A stretch of DNA of 64,000 bases from VAZQ01 sp035293945 (GCA_035293945.1 DATGLV010000002.1:124001-188000), one strand, 5' to 3'; counted from the first letter of the stretch, positions 16,399 through 26,240 are shown. Made by a program: numbers and translations. The notes: generated by a model not told the origin, from the sequence alone.

Positions 16399-17484
16399 AT
16401 GCCCTCGCCCATGCCGAAGCTGCTGCCGTTCGCGACCCTCGCCCTGCTCCCGCTGCTCTCTGCCTGCGGCGACGACGCCACCTCAGCCCCGAAGGTCGAG
16501 CGCCCGGTACAGACCGAGCGCGTCGCTTTCCAGTCCGAAACAGCAACACGCGAATTCGTCGGCGTGGTTCGCGCGCGCCATGAGACCGATCTCGGCTTCC
16601 GCGTAGCCGGCAAGATTATCGAGCGAAGCGTCAATGTCGGGGACGCGGTGCATGCGGGCGATGTGGTGGCGCGGCTGGATCCCAAGGACCTCGAGCTGCA
16701 GCTCGAAAGCGCACGGGCGGAGCTCGCCGCCGCCACGTCCAACCTCGCCGATGCCTCGGCTGAGGAGGCGCGCTACGCCAATCTCAAAATTCGTGGCGCG
16801 GTCGCGATCGCCGACTACGATCACAAGAAGGCCGCCAAGGACGAGGCGATCGGTCGTCTGGAGCGAGCGCGGCGGGCGCTGGACCTCGCTGCCAACCAGC
16901 TCGCCTATGCGGAGCTCAAGACCGATGTCGACGGCGTGATCACCGCGACGCTTGCCGAGCCCGGGCAGGTCGTCGCGCTCGGCCAACCGGTCGCGCGGCT
17001 CGCTCACCACGGCGAGATGGAAGCGCTGGTGGCGTTGCCGGAGACCTGGCTCGGCGAGGCAAAACAGTCCAAGGCTTCCGTTTCCCTCTGGTCCGACCCG
17101 GGCAAGAGCTTCGCCGCGCATCTGCGCGAGCTCTCCCCGCAGGCCGACGCCGCAACCCGCACCTACGCGGCCCGCTTCACTATCGAGCATCCGGACGAGA
17201 CGGTCGCGCTCGGCATGACGGCGACCGTGAAACTCTCGCGCCCATCGGCGGAGCGGGTCGCGGCGCTGCCGCTCTCCGCCATTCTCAACCGCGGCACCGG
17301 TCCCGCTGTCTATCTGGTCGACGCTTCGGGTGCGCTCGAGCTCAAGCCCGTGTCGGTTTCTTCCTTTACCGAAAACTCGGCGCTGGTGACCTCCGGCCTC
17401 GCGGACGGCGATCGCATCGTCACCTTGGGCGTGCAGAAGCTCGTCGCCGGTGAGCAAGTCCGCGCCATCGACGCCGCGCCCTGA
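16399..17484 (+). CDS. RND efflux periplasmic adaptor (membrane fusion lipoprotein)
   Basis: A 361-residue HlyD/AcrA-type adaptor linking the inner membrane pump to an outer membrane channel. The lipobox LLSAC at the end of the signal peptide indicates a lipid-anchored periplasmic protein. A lipoyl-like half-motif (FRVAGKIIERSVNVGDAVHAGDVVARLD) leads into a helical hairpin of about 75 residues, and the second half-motif is DGVITATLAEPGQVVALGQPV. Beta-barrel and membrane-proximal parts follow. GAAGGAG precedes the ATG. The pump gene starts 24 bp downstream. No outer membrane factor gene is linked. Confidence 0.92.
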   Translation: MPSPMPKLLPFATLALLPLLSACGDDATSAPKVERPVQTERVAFQSETATREFVGVVRARHETDLGFRVAGKIIERSVNVGDAVHAGDVVARLDPKDLELQLESARAELAAATSNLADASAEEARYANLKIRGAVAIADYDHKKAAKDEAIGRLERARRALDLAANQLAYAELKTDVDGVITATLAEPGQVVALGQPVARLAHHGEMEALVALPETWLGEAKQSKASVSLWSDPGKSFAAHLRELSPQADAATRTYAARFTIEHPDETVALGMTATVKLSRPSAERVAALPLSAILNRGTGPAVYLVDASGALELKPVSVSSFTENSALVTSGLADGDRIVTLGVQKLVAGEQVRAIDAAP

Positions 17485-17508
17485 TCGGCCAACATCGGGA
17501 GGCTCGTC

Positions 17509-20500
17509 ATGAAGCGATTCAATCTGTCCGAATGGGCGATCACGCATCGGCCGTTGGTGCTGTTCATGATCATGGTGCTGGCGGCAGCGGGCGCTTATTC
17601 CTACTTCAATCTCGGTCGCGCCGAAGACCCCTCCTTCACCATCAAGACCATGGTGGTCAACGTCGCCTGGCCGGGTGCGACTGCGACCGAGATGCAGACG
17701 CAGGTCGCCGACAAGATCGAGAAGAAGCTGCAGGAGCTGCCCTATCTCGACCGTGTCGAAAGCTATTCGCAGCCTGGCGTCTCCTTCATCCAGGTGTACC
17801 TGATCGACCGGACGCCTCCCGCCAAGGTGAAGGATCTCTGGTATCAGGTGCGCAAGAAGGTCGGTGATATCAAAGGCGATCTGCCCTCCGATGTGAACGG
17901 CCCCTATTTCAACGACGAGTATGGCGACGTCTATTCGACCATTTACATGCTCAGCGCCGACGGCCTTGACCTAGCCGATCTCAAGGCACGCGCTGAAGAC
18001 ATCCGTCAGCGGCTCCTGCGCGTTCCCGACGTCAACAAAGTCGACATCATCGGCGAGCAGCCACAGAAGATTTTCATCGAGTTCAGCCATGAGAAGCTGG
18101 CGATGCTCGGCATCACGCCGCAGCAGATATTCGACAGCGTCGCCAAGCAGAATTCCGTTACCTCGGGCGGCTCGGTGGACACTGCAGCCGACCGGATCAA
18201 CCTGCGCGTGACCGGCGCTTTCACCGGCACCGCTGCGATCGCGGCAGTGCCGGTGCAGGTCGACGGCCGCATCTTCCGCCTCGGCGACATCGCCACCGTC
18301 AAGCGCGGCTATGAGGACCCGCCGAGCTTCATTGTCCGCGAAGGCGGCAAGCCGGCGCTTGGGCTCGGGGTCTCCATGCAGGACGGCGCCAACCTCATCA
18401 AGCTGGGCGAGAACCTGAAAGCCGCCATGGCGGCCGTGACCGCCGAGCTCCCGGTCGGCATCGAAGTGACCCAAATCGCCGACCAGCCCACGATCGTCGA
18501 GCAGTCGGTCTCCGAGTTTGTGGAAACCTTTGTCGAGGCGCTCGGCATCGTGCTCCTGGTCAGCTTCCTCTCGCTCGGCTGGCGGGCCGGTATCGTGGTG
18601 GCGCTGTCGGTCCCGCTGGTGCTCGCGATCGTGCTGAGCATCATGTATGCGGCCGGCATTGATCTCCACCGCATAACGCTCGGGGCGCTCATCATCGCGC
18701 TCGGGCTTCTGGTCGACGATGCCATCATCACGATCGAGATGATCGTGGTGAAGATGGAGCAAGGCTGGGACCGCGCCCGCGCCGCGACCTTCGCCTGGAC
18801 ATCCACCGCGTTCCCGATGCTGACCGGAACCTTGGTGACAGCTGCGGGCTTCCTACCCGTCGGCTTTGCCAAGTCGAGTGCGGGCGAATATGCGGGCGGC
18901 ATTTTCTGGATCGTCGGCCTTGGGCTCATCGCCTCCTGGATCGTGGCGGTGCTGTTCACGCCTTATCTGGGCCTCAAGCTGCTGCCCAATCTGGCCAAGC
19001 CGCAGGCGCACGACAATCCGGACGCCATCTACGACACACGAATCTATCGCGCGCTGCGCCGCGTGATCGAAGTCGCGTTGCGCTGGCGCATCACGGTCGT
19101 CACGGCGACGGTTGCGATGTTCGCGGTCGCAGTCGCCGGCTTTGGTCTGGTGCAGCAGCAGTTCTTCCCCACCTCGACCCGCACCGAGTTGTTTTTCGAG
19201 CTGCGCTTGCCCGAGGGGACCGCCATCGGGGTGACCGATGCGGCCGCCCGCAAAGCCGAGGCGCTGCTCGCCGGCGACCCCGACATCACGACCTACACGA
19301 CCTATGTGGGCCAGGGCTCTCCGCGCTTCTGGCTCGGCCTTAACCCGGTGCTGCCCAACGCAAACTTCGCCCAGATCGTGATCGTGACGCGCGATCTCGC
19401 CGCCCGCGAGCGGGTCAAGTCGCGGCTCGAGCAAGCGCTCGCACAGGGCGCGGTCCCGGAGGCGCGTGCGCGCATCGACCGCTTCAACTTCGGTCCGCCG
19501 GTCGGTTTCCCGGTGCAGTTCCGCATCATCGGCCCCGATCCCATGAAAGTGCGCGGCATTGCCGAGAAGGTGCGCGCCGTGATGGCGCAGAACCCCAAGA
19601 TCGTCGACCCCCATCTCAATTGGGGCGAAGAGGTGAAATCGATCCGCCTCGTGGTCGATCAGGATCGCGCGCGCGCTCTCGGCCTTACCCCGCAGGACGT
19701 CTCGCAGACGCTGCAGACGCTGCTCTCCGGCTACACGGTCACTCAGTATCGAGAAGGAATTGAAACGATCGACGTGGTCGCGCGTGCGGTGCCAACTGAG
19801 CGCTTGGAGCTCGATCACCTGCCCGAGCTCACCATCACCTCGACCAACGGCATTGCGGTGCCGCTGTCGCAGATCGCCCACCTCAACTATGAATACGAGG
19901 AGCCGATCCTGTGGCGGCGCAATCGCGATATCGTGCTGACCGCGCGCGCCGACATTGTCGATAACGTGCAGGCGCCCGACGTCACCAACGAGATCCTGCC
20001 GAAGCTCGAGCAGATCAAGGCCTCCCTTCCTTACGGCTACCGCATCGAGACCGGCGGATCGATCGAGGAGAGCGCCAAGGCCAACGGCGCGCTCGCCGCG
20101 GTGTTCCCGGTGATGGGCATCGCCATGCTCAGCCTTTTGATGATCCAGCTGCAGAGCTTCTCTCGGCTTGCGCTGGTGTTCGTGACCGGCCCGCTCGGCC
20201 TCATCGGCGCGACCGGCGCGCTGCTCATGTCAAATCGCCCGTTCGGCTTTGTCGCGCTGCTCGGCCTCATCGCGCTCGCCGGGATGATCATGCGCAACAC
20301 GGTGATCTTGGTCGATCAGATCGATCGCGATATCGCCGCCGGCCATGGTCGCTACCAAGCCATTGTCAATGCCACGGTGCGCCGCGCGCGCCCCGTGGCG
20401 CTGACCGCCTTGGCGGCGATTCTCGGCATGATCCCGCTTGCCGGCAGCCTGTTCTGGGGCCCGATGGCGATCACCATCATGGGCGGCCTGTTCGTGGCGA

Positions 20501-20643
20501 CGCTGCTGACACTTTTGGTCGTACCGGCGCTGTACGCCCTGTGGTTCCGGGTGCGCAGCGACGAGACGGCGCATGCCGTCGGCGGTGAGCTGCCGGATGA
20601 GGCCGGCTGGGTGCCGGCTCCCTACCGAATCGCAGCCGAATAG
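17509..20643 (+). CDS. RND efflux transporter permease (AcrB/MexB-like)
   Basis: A proton-driven inner membrane pump of 1044 residues, full length for the AcrB superfamily. The first helix is PLVLFMIMVLAAAGAYSYF. The proton-relay motif GLLVDDAIITIEM carries the paired Asp on helix 4, and GMIMRNTVILVDQ is the matching motif near helix 10. Two large periplasmic loops are present. It belongs to the subgroup paired with short lipoprotein adaptors and an unlinked TolC. Substrates cannot be told from sequence. It is the third gene of the tetR-adaptor-pump unit, followed 27 bp later by a small protein. Confidence 0.95.
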   Translation: MKRFNLSEWAITHRPLVLFMIMVLAAAGAYSYFNLGRAEDPSFTIKTMVVNVAWPGATATEMQTQVADKIEKKLQELPYLDRVESYSQPGVSFIQVYLIDRTPPAKVKDLWYQVRKKVGDIKGDLPSDVNGPYFNDEYGDVYSTIYMLSADGLDLADLKARAEDIRQRLLRVPDVNKVDIIGEQPQKIFIEFSHEKLAMLGITPQQIFDSVAKQNSVTSGGSVDTAADRINLRVTGAFTGTAAIAAVPVQVDGRIFRLGDIATVKRGYEDPPSFIVREGGKPALGLGVSMQDGANLIKLGENLKAAMAAVTAELPVGIEVTQIADQPTIVEQSVSEFVETFVEALGIVLLVSFLSLGWRAGIVVALSVPLVLAIVLSIMYAAGIDLHRITLGALIIALGLLVDDAIITIEMIVVKMEQGWDRARAATFAWTSTAFPMLTGTLVTAAGFLPVGFAKSSAGEYAGGIFWIVGLGLIASWIVAVLFTPYLGLKLLPNLAKPQAHDNPDAIYDTRIYRALRRVIEVALRWRITVVTATVAMFAVAVAGFGLVQQQFFPTSTRTELFFELRLPEGTAIGVTDAAARKAEALLAGDPDITTYTTYVGQGSPRFWLGLNPVLPNANFAQIVIVTRDLAARERVKSRLEQALAQGAVPEARARIDRFNFGPPVGFPVQFRIIGPDPMKVRGIAEKVRAVMAQNPKIVDPHLNWGEEVKSIRLVVDQDRARALGLTPQDVSQTLQTLLSGYTVTQYREGIETIDVVARAVPTERLELDHLPELTITSTNGIAVPLSQIAHLNYEYEEPILWRRNRDIVLTARADIVDNVQAPDVTNEILPKLEQIKASLPYGYRIETGGSIEESAKANGALAAVFPVMGIAMLSLLMIQLQSFSRLALVFVTGPLGLIGATGALLMSNRPFGFVALLGLIALAGMIMRNTVILVDQIDRDIAAGHGRYQAIVNATVRRARPVALTALAAILGMIPLAGSLFWGPMAITIMGGLFVATLLTLLVVPALYALWFRVRSDETAHAVGGELPDEAGWVPAPYRIAAE

Positions 20644-20670
20644 CAGGATGAACCAGAGGAGGTGCGCGAG

Positions 20671-20850
20671 ATGATCACACCCGTCATTGGCCAGCGCGTC
20701 CGCATTCCCATCCGCACGCGTGGCGGCGAGCCCAGCATCAGGGAAATGCTATCCGACGCGATCGTCATCGCCGTGATGCAGGCCGACCACGTGGATCCGG
20801 CAGCGCTCGAAGCCGAGCTGCGCGGCTTGGCGTGCCGACAGGCGGACTGA
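20671..20850 (+). CDS. Small soluble protein downstream of the RND pump
   Basis: A 59-residue protein (MITPVIGQRVRIPIRTRGGE...). The ATG at 20671 lies eight bases after AGAGGAGG, so it was chosen over the in-frame GTG at 20662, which overlaps that site. There is no membrane segment, so it is unlike the AcrZ-type pump partner. The C-terminal half looks helical (MQADHVDPAALEAELRGLACR). It lies within the efflux unit, before the terminator. No family is recognised. Confidence 0.6.
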   Translation: MITPVIGQRVRIPIRTRGGEPSIREMLSDAIVIAVMQADHVDPAALEAELRGLACRQAD

Positions 20851-20884
20851 AGAATCGGGCGGCGTCCCCCGACGCCGTGCCTGT

Positions 20885-20924
20885 CGCCGGGCGGCCTCTC
20901 ATTTCCCCTCGAGGCCGCCCGGCG
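20885..20924. terminator. Strong hairpin between convergent genes
   Basis: Perfect 14-bp arms (CGCCGGGCGGCCTC and its complement) around a 12-base loop, followed by CGCTCTTGTT on the plus strand. It separates the efflux unit from the DUF1501 gene and probably ends transcription from both sides. Confidence 0.7.
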
Positions 20925-20941
20925 CGCTCTTGTTGAGGGTG

Positions 20942-22132
20942 TCATACCAGCGCCAAATCCTTCGGCTGCACCGCGGGGAATATTTTCTGCAACCGGTCCG
21001 GCGCCAAGCCATAGATGCGGTGGAAGATGCCGCCGAGCATGGCGCGGTATTCGTTGAGGACGGGATAGTCGCGGTTCTGGAAAAGGCTCGCCTGCTCGAC
21101 CTTCACCTGCTCGCCGACCATGCGGCCGCCTTTGACGGCCCCGCCCATCACCCAATAGACGCTGCCGTGCCCGTGATCGGTGCCGCGGTCGCCATTCTCG
21201 CGGAACGTCCGCCCGAACTCACTGATCACAACGACAACGCTGTCGTTCCAAGCCGGACCGATGGCCTCGGCAAAGCCGGCAAGCCCGCGTCCGAGCTCGC
21301 CGAGCCGGCCCGCCAGATAGCCGGTCGCGCCGCCCTCGTTGACATGGGTGTCCCAGCCGCCGACGTCGACGAAGCCGAGATTGAAGCGGCTCTTCATCAA
21401 TCCGCCGATGCGCCGCGCTGCCAGCTCGAAACCCTTTGGGCTCACCGCATTGCGATTGGCTTCCTGCATTTCCGCAGTGACTTCCTTGTAGACCTCGTCG
21501 CGCACGCTGAAGCCTTCCGCCACCTGCGGGGCAAGCTCGGTGCCTTGATACATGCTTTCTATCAACTTGGCCTGGCGGTCATCTACGCCGGGCTTGCCCA
21601 CAAAGCCGATCGAGATGTTGGGAATCGACGACGTGCCGCCACGAAAGGTGAGCGGCAGCTGATCCGTGAACGATATCGGCTCGAGATCGGTGAGCTGGGC
21701 GACCAGGCGGCTCATAAATCCGGAACGATAGTCGCGCGATGCGTCGAGCGATTGGCCGAGCTCAATGGTATCCTGGGTTTCGAAGTGGCTGCGGCTCAAA
21801 TCGTCAGTGCCGGCGAACGGAATGAAAGCGAGCTGGCCCTTCTTGTAGAGCGGATAAAGCGTGTCTTTAAGCGCCGGATGCAAGCCCCAATCGCGGTCGA
21901 GCGGTAGCGCCGCATTGGGATCGCCCGGATTAGGCCGCGCGATCGCAAGCGTCGGGCGCGATTTGTAATAGAAGTCGCTGGCAACCGGGACAATCGTGTT
22001 GGCGGCGTCATAGGCGCCGCGCAGGAACACGACCAGAAAGCGCGTCCTGGTCTGCGGGGCCGCGTAGAGCCGGCCGGCAATCATCAATGGTGCTGTCAGG
22101 CTGACCATTCGAAGAAATTCGCGGCGTTGCAT
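20942..22132 (-). CDS. DUF1501 family exported protein
   Basis: A 396-residue DUF1501 protein (sulfatase-like fold). The N-terminus MQRREFLRMVSLTAPLMIAG has a twin-arginine-like motif, pointing to Tat export of a folded protein. Conserved pieces include VVFLRGAYDAANTIVPV, GLHPALKDTLYPLYKKGQLAF, VGGWDTHVNEGG, VVVISEFGRTFRENGDRGTDHGHGSVYWVMGG (the metal-site-like region) and the C-terminal FPAV. It follows the DUF1800 gene by 39 bp; the two families co-occur very widely. Their joint function is unknown. Confidence 0.88.
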   Translation of the reverse strand: MQRREFLRMVSLTAPLMIAGRLYAAPQTRTRFLVVFLRGAYDAANTIVPVASDFYYKSRPTLAIARPNPGDPNAALPLDRDWGLHPALKDTLYPLYKKGQLAFIPFAGTDDLSRSHFETQDTIELGQSLDASRDYRSGFMSRLVAQLTDLEPISFTDQLPLTFRGGTSSIPNISIGFVGKPGVDDRQAKLIESMYQGTELAPQVAEGFSVRDEVYKEVTAEMQEANRNAVSPKGFELAARRIGGLMKSRFNLGFVDVGGWDTHVNEGGATGYLAGRLGELGRGLAGFAEAIGPAWNDSVVVVISEFGRTFRENGDRGTDHGHGSVYWVMGGAVKGGRMVGEQVKVEQASLFQNRDYPVLNEYRAMLGGIFHRIYGLAPDRLQKIFPAVQPKDLALV

Positions 22133-22171
22133 CGCACTTTCTCCAGGTTTGCGCAGTGTTGCCCCACGAAC

Positions 22172-23821
22172 CTATCGGCGCATGAATTCGGGTGAAGCGA
22201 GGAACAGGGTGTTCCAATCCTGTGGCGAGATCGCCTTATCGAGCGCCTGCAGGGTCGAGGCGCCGAGCGTCTGCCGCAGGCTGTTGAAGTAGAGTGCATT
22301 GGCGGGCTGCGGAAATGCTGGCTGGTCGACCGCCTGCGGCGAATCCCCCTTGAACAGGCCTGCCGAGCCGGAGCCGATCGCGCGCGCGATCTCGAAGCGG
22401 GTCGCCATTTGTCCCGGACCGTTCCACGCTGCCTCTGTGAGCGGGTAGCCGTCGGGCGTCTCGTGCCCATAGAGCGGCTCCGCCATGCGACCGAGCCAAC
22501 CTTGAATCGGTCCGGTGTTGAGGATCACCTTGTCGTCATAAGCAAGTCGCACCGCGGAGATGATGTAGTGCATCGGATCCTTGAACTGCATCCCGAGCGA
22601 GGCCTTGAACTCGGGCGCGGTGAACATGGCCTTCAACACCGCGGCGATATCGCCGTCGGTCTGCCGGAAGGTCGCCGCCATCTTGTCGACGAGTTGGGGT
22701 GAAGGGTTGTCGGAGACGAAATAGACCGCGAGCTTGTGGCTGATGAAACGGGCGGTCGCCGGCGCGCGAGCGAGCAGATCGAGCGCCTCGTCGATCTCGG
22801 CGAGACCGCGGCCCTTGATGGTGTGCCCGAGAAAGATCTTGTCGCCATAATCATGCCGATTGGGATTGAACTCGAACAAGCCGTCGCGCACGTATTGGCC
22901 TTGCCGCTCCGGCGGGAGCTTCGGCACTGTCGCAGACTGCGGTAGCGATTGATTGACCCCCGCGCCAGTCAATATCCGGGCCAGCTCCTGCACGTCGTTC
23001 TGGGTATAGCCGGAGCCCACAGCCATCGTGTGCAGCTCCATGATCTCGCGCGCATAATTTTCGTTGATGTGTCCGACCGCATTCTGGTCGTTGTCGAGGT
23101 AGCGGAGCATGGCCGGATGGCGCAGCGTCGCGGCCAGAAGATCGCGAAAGCGGCCGAGCGCGTGCGGGCGGATGGCTCTGTCCTCATAGTCCCCGATGAG
23201 GAGGCGAATGTTCGACTTGTAAAGATGCACGTTGAAGTGGTTGAGCCAGAACCACGTCAGCTGTTCGCGTAGCTGATAGGGTGAATAGAGATCGCGCAGG
23301 ACGGAACGGATCGCCGGCTCTCTCCCAAAGCGGGCGAGGCTGTCCTGATAGGCCTTCTGCGCCGCCTGCCGCTGATCCGGGTCGGTGATCGCGTTCGCGG
23401 TCCTCGACTCCTGGTCCATGTCAGCCACGAAGGTTTGCATCGGCGTATGCGAGATGGCGAGGGCGTCGATTTGCGCCTGTGCTTCGCGCGGCAGTGGCAC
23501 GTCGTTCGGCGGGTGCAGCTGCCGCTCCAGGTACTTGTCGGGGCCGAGTGCGGCGAATTCCTTCGCGCTCGACGGGTTGATCCCCCAGGTTATGCGGTTG
23601 AGCCATTCGAGATCGCGTGCACTGAGCGCGACCACCTCCGGAGGACGCGTATCGGCTGAGCTGGCAGCCGGTGCGGACGCGGCCTCTGCGGGTGAAAGGA
23701 AAACGGGCGAAAGGAAAAGGAGAGAGAAGCGACCGCTGGTATCCAGCTCCGCCAGACGGAGACCCAGCACCGACATTGTGATCGCCGCGGCGATGACCGG
23801 AAATCCGAGCCGCAGGCGCAT
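22172..23821 (-). CDS. DUF1800 family exported protein
   Basis: A 549-residue DUF1800 protein. The start at 23821 was chosen because GGAG lies seven bases upstream and a signal peptide (MRLRLGFPVIAAAITMSVLG) follows; ATGs at 23839 and 23941 are less well placed. Family segments are LNRITWGINPSSAKEFAALGPDKYLERQL, REQLTWFWLNHFNVH, NENYAREIMELHTMAVGSGYTQNDVQELARILTGAG and the C-terminal WNGPGQMATRFEIARAI. It is probably periplasmic and co-transcribed with the DUF1501 gene. Confidence 0.87.
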   Translation of the reverse strand: MRLRLGFPVIAAAITMSVLGLRLAELDTSGRFSLLFLSPVFLSPAEAASAPAASSADTRPPEVVALSARDLEWLNRITWGINPSSAKEFAALGPDKYLERQLHPPNDVPLPREAQAQIDALAISHTPMQTFVADMDQESRTANAITDPDQRQAAQKAYQDSLARFGREPAIRSVLRDLYSPYQLREQLTWFWLNHFNVHLYKSNIRLLIGDYEDRAIRPHALGRFRDLLAATLRHPAMLRYLDNDQNAVGHINENYAREIMELHTMAVGSGYTQNDVQELARILTGAGVNQSLPQSATVPKLPPERQGQYVRDGLFEFNPNRHDYGDKIFLGHTIKGRGLAEIDEALDLLARAPATARFISHKLAVYFVSDNPSPQLVDKMAATFRQTDGDIAAVLKAMFTAPEFKASLGMQFKDPMHYIISAVRLAYDDKVILNTGPIQGWLGRMAEPLYGHETPDGYPLTEAAWNGPGQMATRFEIARAIGSGSAGLFKGDSPQAVDQPAFPQPANALYFNSLRQTLGASTLQALDKAISPQDWNTLFLASPEFMRR

Positions 23822-24219
23822 TGGGGTTCTCCAGGACATCTCCGTGCCCGTGGTGGAGCCGTCAGAACGCGGCAGCGCCTCAGCCGCGAGGGCCTGTCGG
23901 AAGCCACCGGCGCAAGCAAAAGACGTCGCATTTGTGCCCACAATCGGGACCGCAGTTGGGCGAACGACCCGACCCGAGCTCGATGCGACCTTTGCGGGAA
24001 CTCTGCCAGAGAAACCCTGAACGGCCTGTGACGCTCAAATTCATCCGGGGTTCAAGCGGACAACCGATTCCCGCATCGAGATGAACCGCGCAAGCCGCCC
24101 GGGTTCTGTCGCATTATCGTCAATTTAAGCGAAAATCGCGTCAAGCCTTTCACGTTTTGCAAAGGCGGAATCCGCACAATTGCTGACGGGGCGGCAGGAG
24201 GTGCGCGAGGGAGCCGGCC

Positions 24220-24438
24220 ATGCGTGGTCACGTCAAGCATCGTTCGCGGCATGGCCTCGACTTGTGGGCAAGGCCTAGCGTGCTGCTGACCGCCTTCCTG
24301 CGCGAGCGATCAGCCGCCACCGCGATCGAATATTCAATCATCGCGGCCGGCGTCGCTCTCGTGATCGTCGCCGTGGTGAGCGGCATCGGGACGACCGTGC
24401 AGGGCACATTCACCACGGTGCAAACAGGGTTGAAATAG
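24220..24438 (+). CDS. Orphan Flp/Fap-type pilin
   Basis: A 72-residue Flp pilin (type IVb, TadA-class). The prepilin core is RSAATAIEYSIIAAGVALVIVAVVSGI: the mature N-terminus carries the conserved Glu and a hydrophobic stem. The residue before the expected cut is Ala, where most Flp prepilins have Gly. The leader of about 30 residues is unusually long and basic. GGGAG precedes the ATG. No tad/cpa assembly genes are nearby. Two small hairpins follow the stop (24448-24467 and 24468-24482). Confidence 0.8.
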   Translation: MRGHVKHRSRHGLDLWARPSVLLTAFLRERSAATAIEYSIIAAGVALVIVAVVSGIGTTVQGTFTTVQTGLK

Positions 24439-24542
24439 GCAGAATTCAGAGCGCTGGCGCACGCTCTCACCGGAAACCGGTGCTCCCACCGTCGCTTTCG
24501 CAAGGGCAGGCTTTCCGGGAACATGCGCCGAAAGGCGGTGCA

Positions 24543-24668
24543 ATGATGTTCCGCACGACTGCGATGACGCTGGCAGTTCTCGCAGCCATCGACCACTTGG
24601 TGTTCGATGGCCTCTACACCCGCATTCTCGAGCAAGGGCTCGCCACGCTCATACACCACCTGCAGTGA
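24543..24668 (+). CDS. Putative 41-residue small protein
   Basis: A short frame (MMFRTTAMTLAVLAAIDHLV...) with a hydrophobic start and a His-rich end (LIHHLQ). The upstream sequence AAAGGCGG could serve for ribosome binding. Its composition resembles small envelope peptides of rhizobia, but nothing confirms that it is expressed. It converges with the HpaB-type gene. Confidence 0.35.
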   Translation: MMFRTTAMTLAVLAAIDHLVFDGLYTRILEQGLATLIHHLQ

Positions 24669-24683
24669 GAACCCTGCAGCGCC

Positions 24684-26240
24684 TCATCCCCGGTAGGCAA
24701 CGTCGCTTGGGCTGATCCAGGTTTCGTCGCGCCAACCGTTCTCGTCGTATTCGGACAGGCATTGATCGGCCAGGGCGATCATGCTGTCCAAGGTCCCGGA
24801 AGCGCGCGCGTTCCAGAGCGCCTGGATGCGGATATCCTCGTGGTTGCCCGCATAGTTTCTCTCGTAGAGTTCGTGGCGTCCACCGAACTCGGTGCCGATC
24901 GCGTCCCATAGAAGCTTCATCACCTTGATGCGCTCCTTATAGGTGATCCCATGCGAGCCGCGCACATAGCGGGCGAGATAGGGGTCGATCGCCGGATTGC
25001 GGAAATCGCGCGTCGACGACGGGAGATAGATGAGAGAAGAAGCGACGATCTTCTCCACGATCTCCTTCATACGGCTGTAAGCGTCGCCGGCGAAGACGCG
25101 ATAGCTCGATCCGGATTGGGCATTGGGCAGCACTGCGTCGCCGACCCACGGCGTCGGGTTGTGCGCCATGGCATCGCTGAGCGCCCAGAACAGATTGCGC
25201 CACGCGATGACCTCTCCGAGCAGTGCCTGGTTCCCGCGAAAATCGTCCGAGCCCGCGACCCGCAAGGCCTTGGCGATGACCCCAACCATGAAATCGAGCT
25301 TAACCGCGAGCCGCGTGCAGCCCTGGAACTGATAGCCCTGCAGGAATCCCGACTGCGGAAAGAACACCTTCAGCTTATCGAGATCCCGGTGCAGCAGCAC
25401 GTCCTCCCATGGAATGAGCACGTTGTCGAATACGAAGATGGCGTCGTTCTCGTCGAAACGCGAGGACAGTGGATAATCGAACGGGGTGCCCATCACGCTC
25501 GCGGTCATTTCGTAGGAGGTGCGGCAGAACAGCTTGACCCCGGGCGCGTTCATCGGCGCGATGAACATCACCGCGAGATCGGAATCGTTGATCGGCATGG
25601 CCGCGTTCTGTCCGAGAAAATTATAGTGAGTGAGCGCCGACGAAGTGGCCACAACCTTGGCGCCGGACACATAGATGCCGGCATCGGTTTCCTTCTGGAT
25701 GGTGATGAAGACGTCCTTCACCTGGTCGGCCGCGCGCGCCCGGTCGACGGGCGGATTGACGATCGCGTGATTCATGAACAGCACGTGTTCCTGGGCGCGC
25801 CGGTACCAAGCCCGCGCATTGCCGGCGAACTTTCCGTAGAATTCGTGATTTGCCCCGAGCGTGTTCATCAACGAAGCCTTGTAGTCCGGAGAGCGGCCCA
25901 TCCAGCCATAGCTCATGCGCGCCCAGGCCGCGATCGCATCGCGCTGGGCGATCACGTCCTCGCGCGAGCGGGCGACGCGAAAATACTTGTGCGTGCGGCC
26001 GCCCGAACCCGTATCGGTGGGTGCCGTGAGCACGTCCGCCGTCTTGGCGTCATGCAGCGCATCGTAGAGGCGGGCAATCGAGCGAGCGGCGTTGCGAAAG
26101 GCCGGATGCACGGTCACGTCGGCAACGCGCTCGCCGTAAATATAGACCTCGCGTCCGTCCTTGAGGCTTTCCAGGTACTCCGCGCCGGTGAACGGCCGTG
26201 CAGCGCCGCCGATCGCATCTTCCGACTTCATGTGGCTCAT
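24684..26240 (-). CDS. 4-hydroxyphenylacetate 3-monooxygenase-like oxygenase component (HpaB family)
   Basis: An FADH2-using flavin monooxygenase of 518 residues that hydroxylates a phenolic ring, relying on a separate flavin reductase. The active-site region of HpaB is intact: ARMSYGWMGRSPDYK, HAIVNPPVDR (catalytic His), FITIQKETDAGIYVSGAKVVAT, and IPWEDVLLHRD. The start at 26240 follows GGGAG. It is transcribed away from a MarR gene, with a repeat-rich operator-like region between them. No reductase is adjacent. Relatives act on 4-hydroxyphenylacetate, chlorophenols or phenol, so the substrate is open. Confidence 0.87.
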   Translation of the reverse strand: MSHMKSEDAIGGAARPFTGAEYLESLKDGREVYIYGERVADVTVHPAFRNAARSIARLYDALHDAKTADVLTAPTDTGSGGRTHKYFRVARSREDVIAQRDAIAAWARMSYGWMGRSPDYKASLMNTLGANHEFYGKFAGNARAWYRRAQEHVLFMNHAIVNPPVDRARAADQVKDVFITIQKETDAGIYVSGAKVVATSSALTHYNFLGQNAAMPINDSDLAVMFIAPMNAPGVKLFCRTSYEMTASVMGTPFDYPLSSRFDENDAIFVFDNVLIPWEDVLLHRDLDKLKVFFPQSGFLQGYQFQGCTRLAVKLDFMVGVIAKALRVAGSDDFRGNQALLGEVIAWRNLFWALSDAMAHNPTPWVGDAVLPNAQSGSSYRVFAGDAYSRMKEIVEKIVASSLIYLPSSTRDFRNPAIDPYLARYVRGSHGITYKERIKVMKLLWDAIGTEFGGRHELYERNYAGNHEDIRIQALWNARASGTLDSMIALADQCLSEYDENGWRDETWISPSDVAYRG

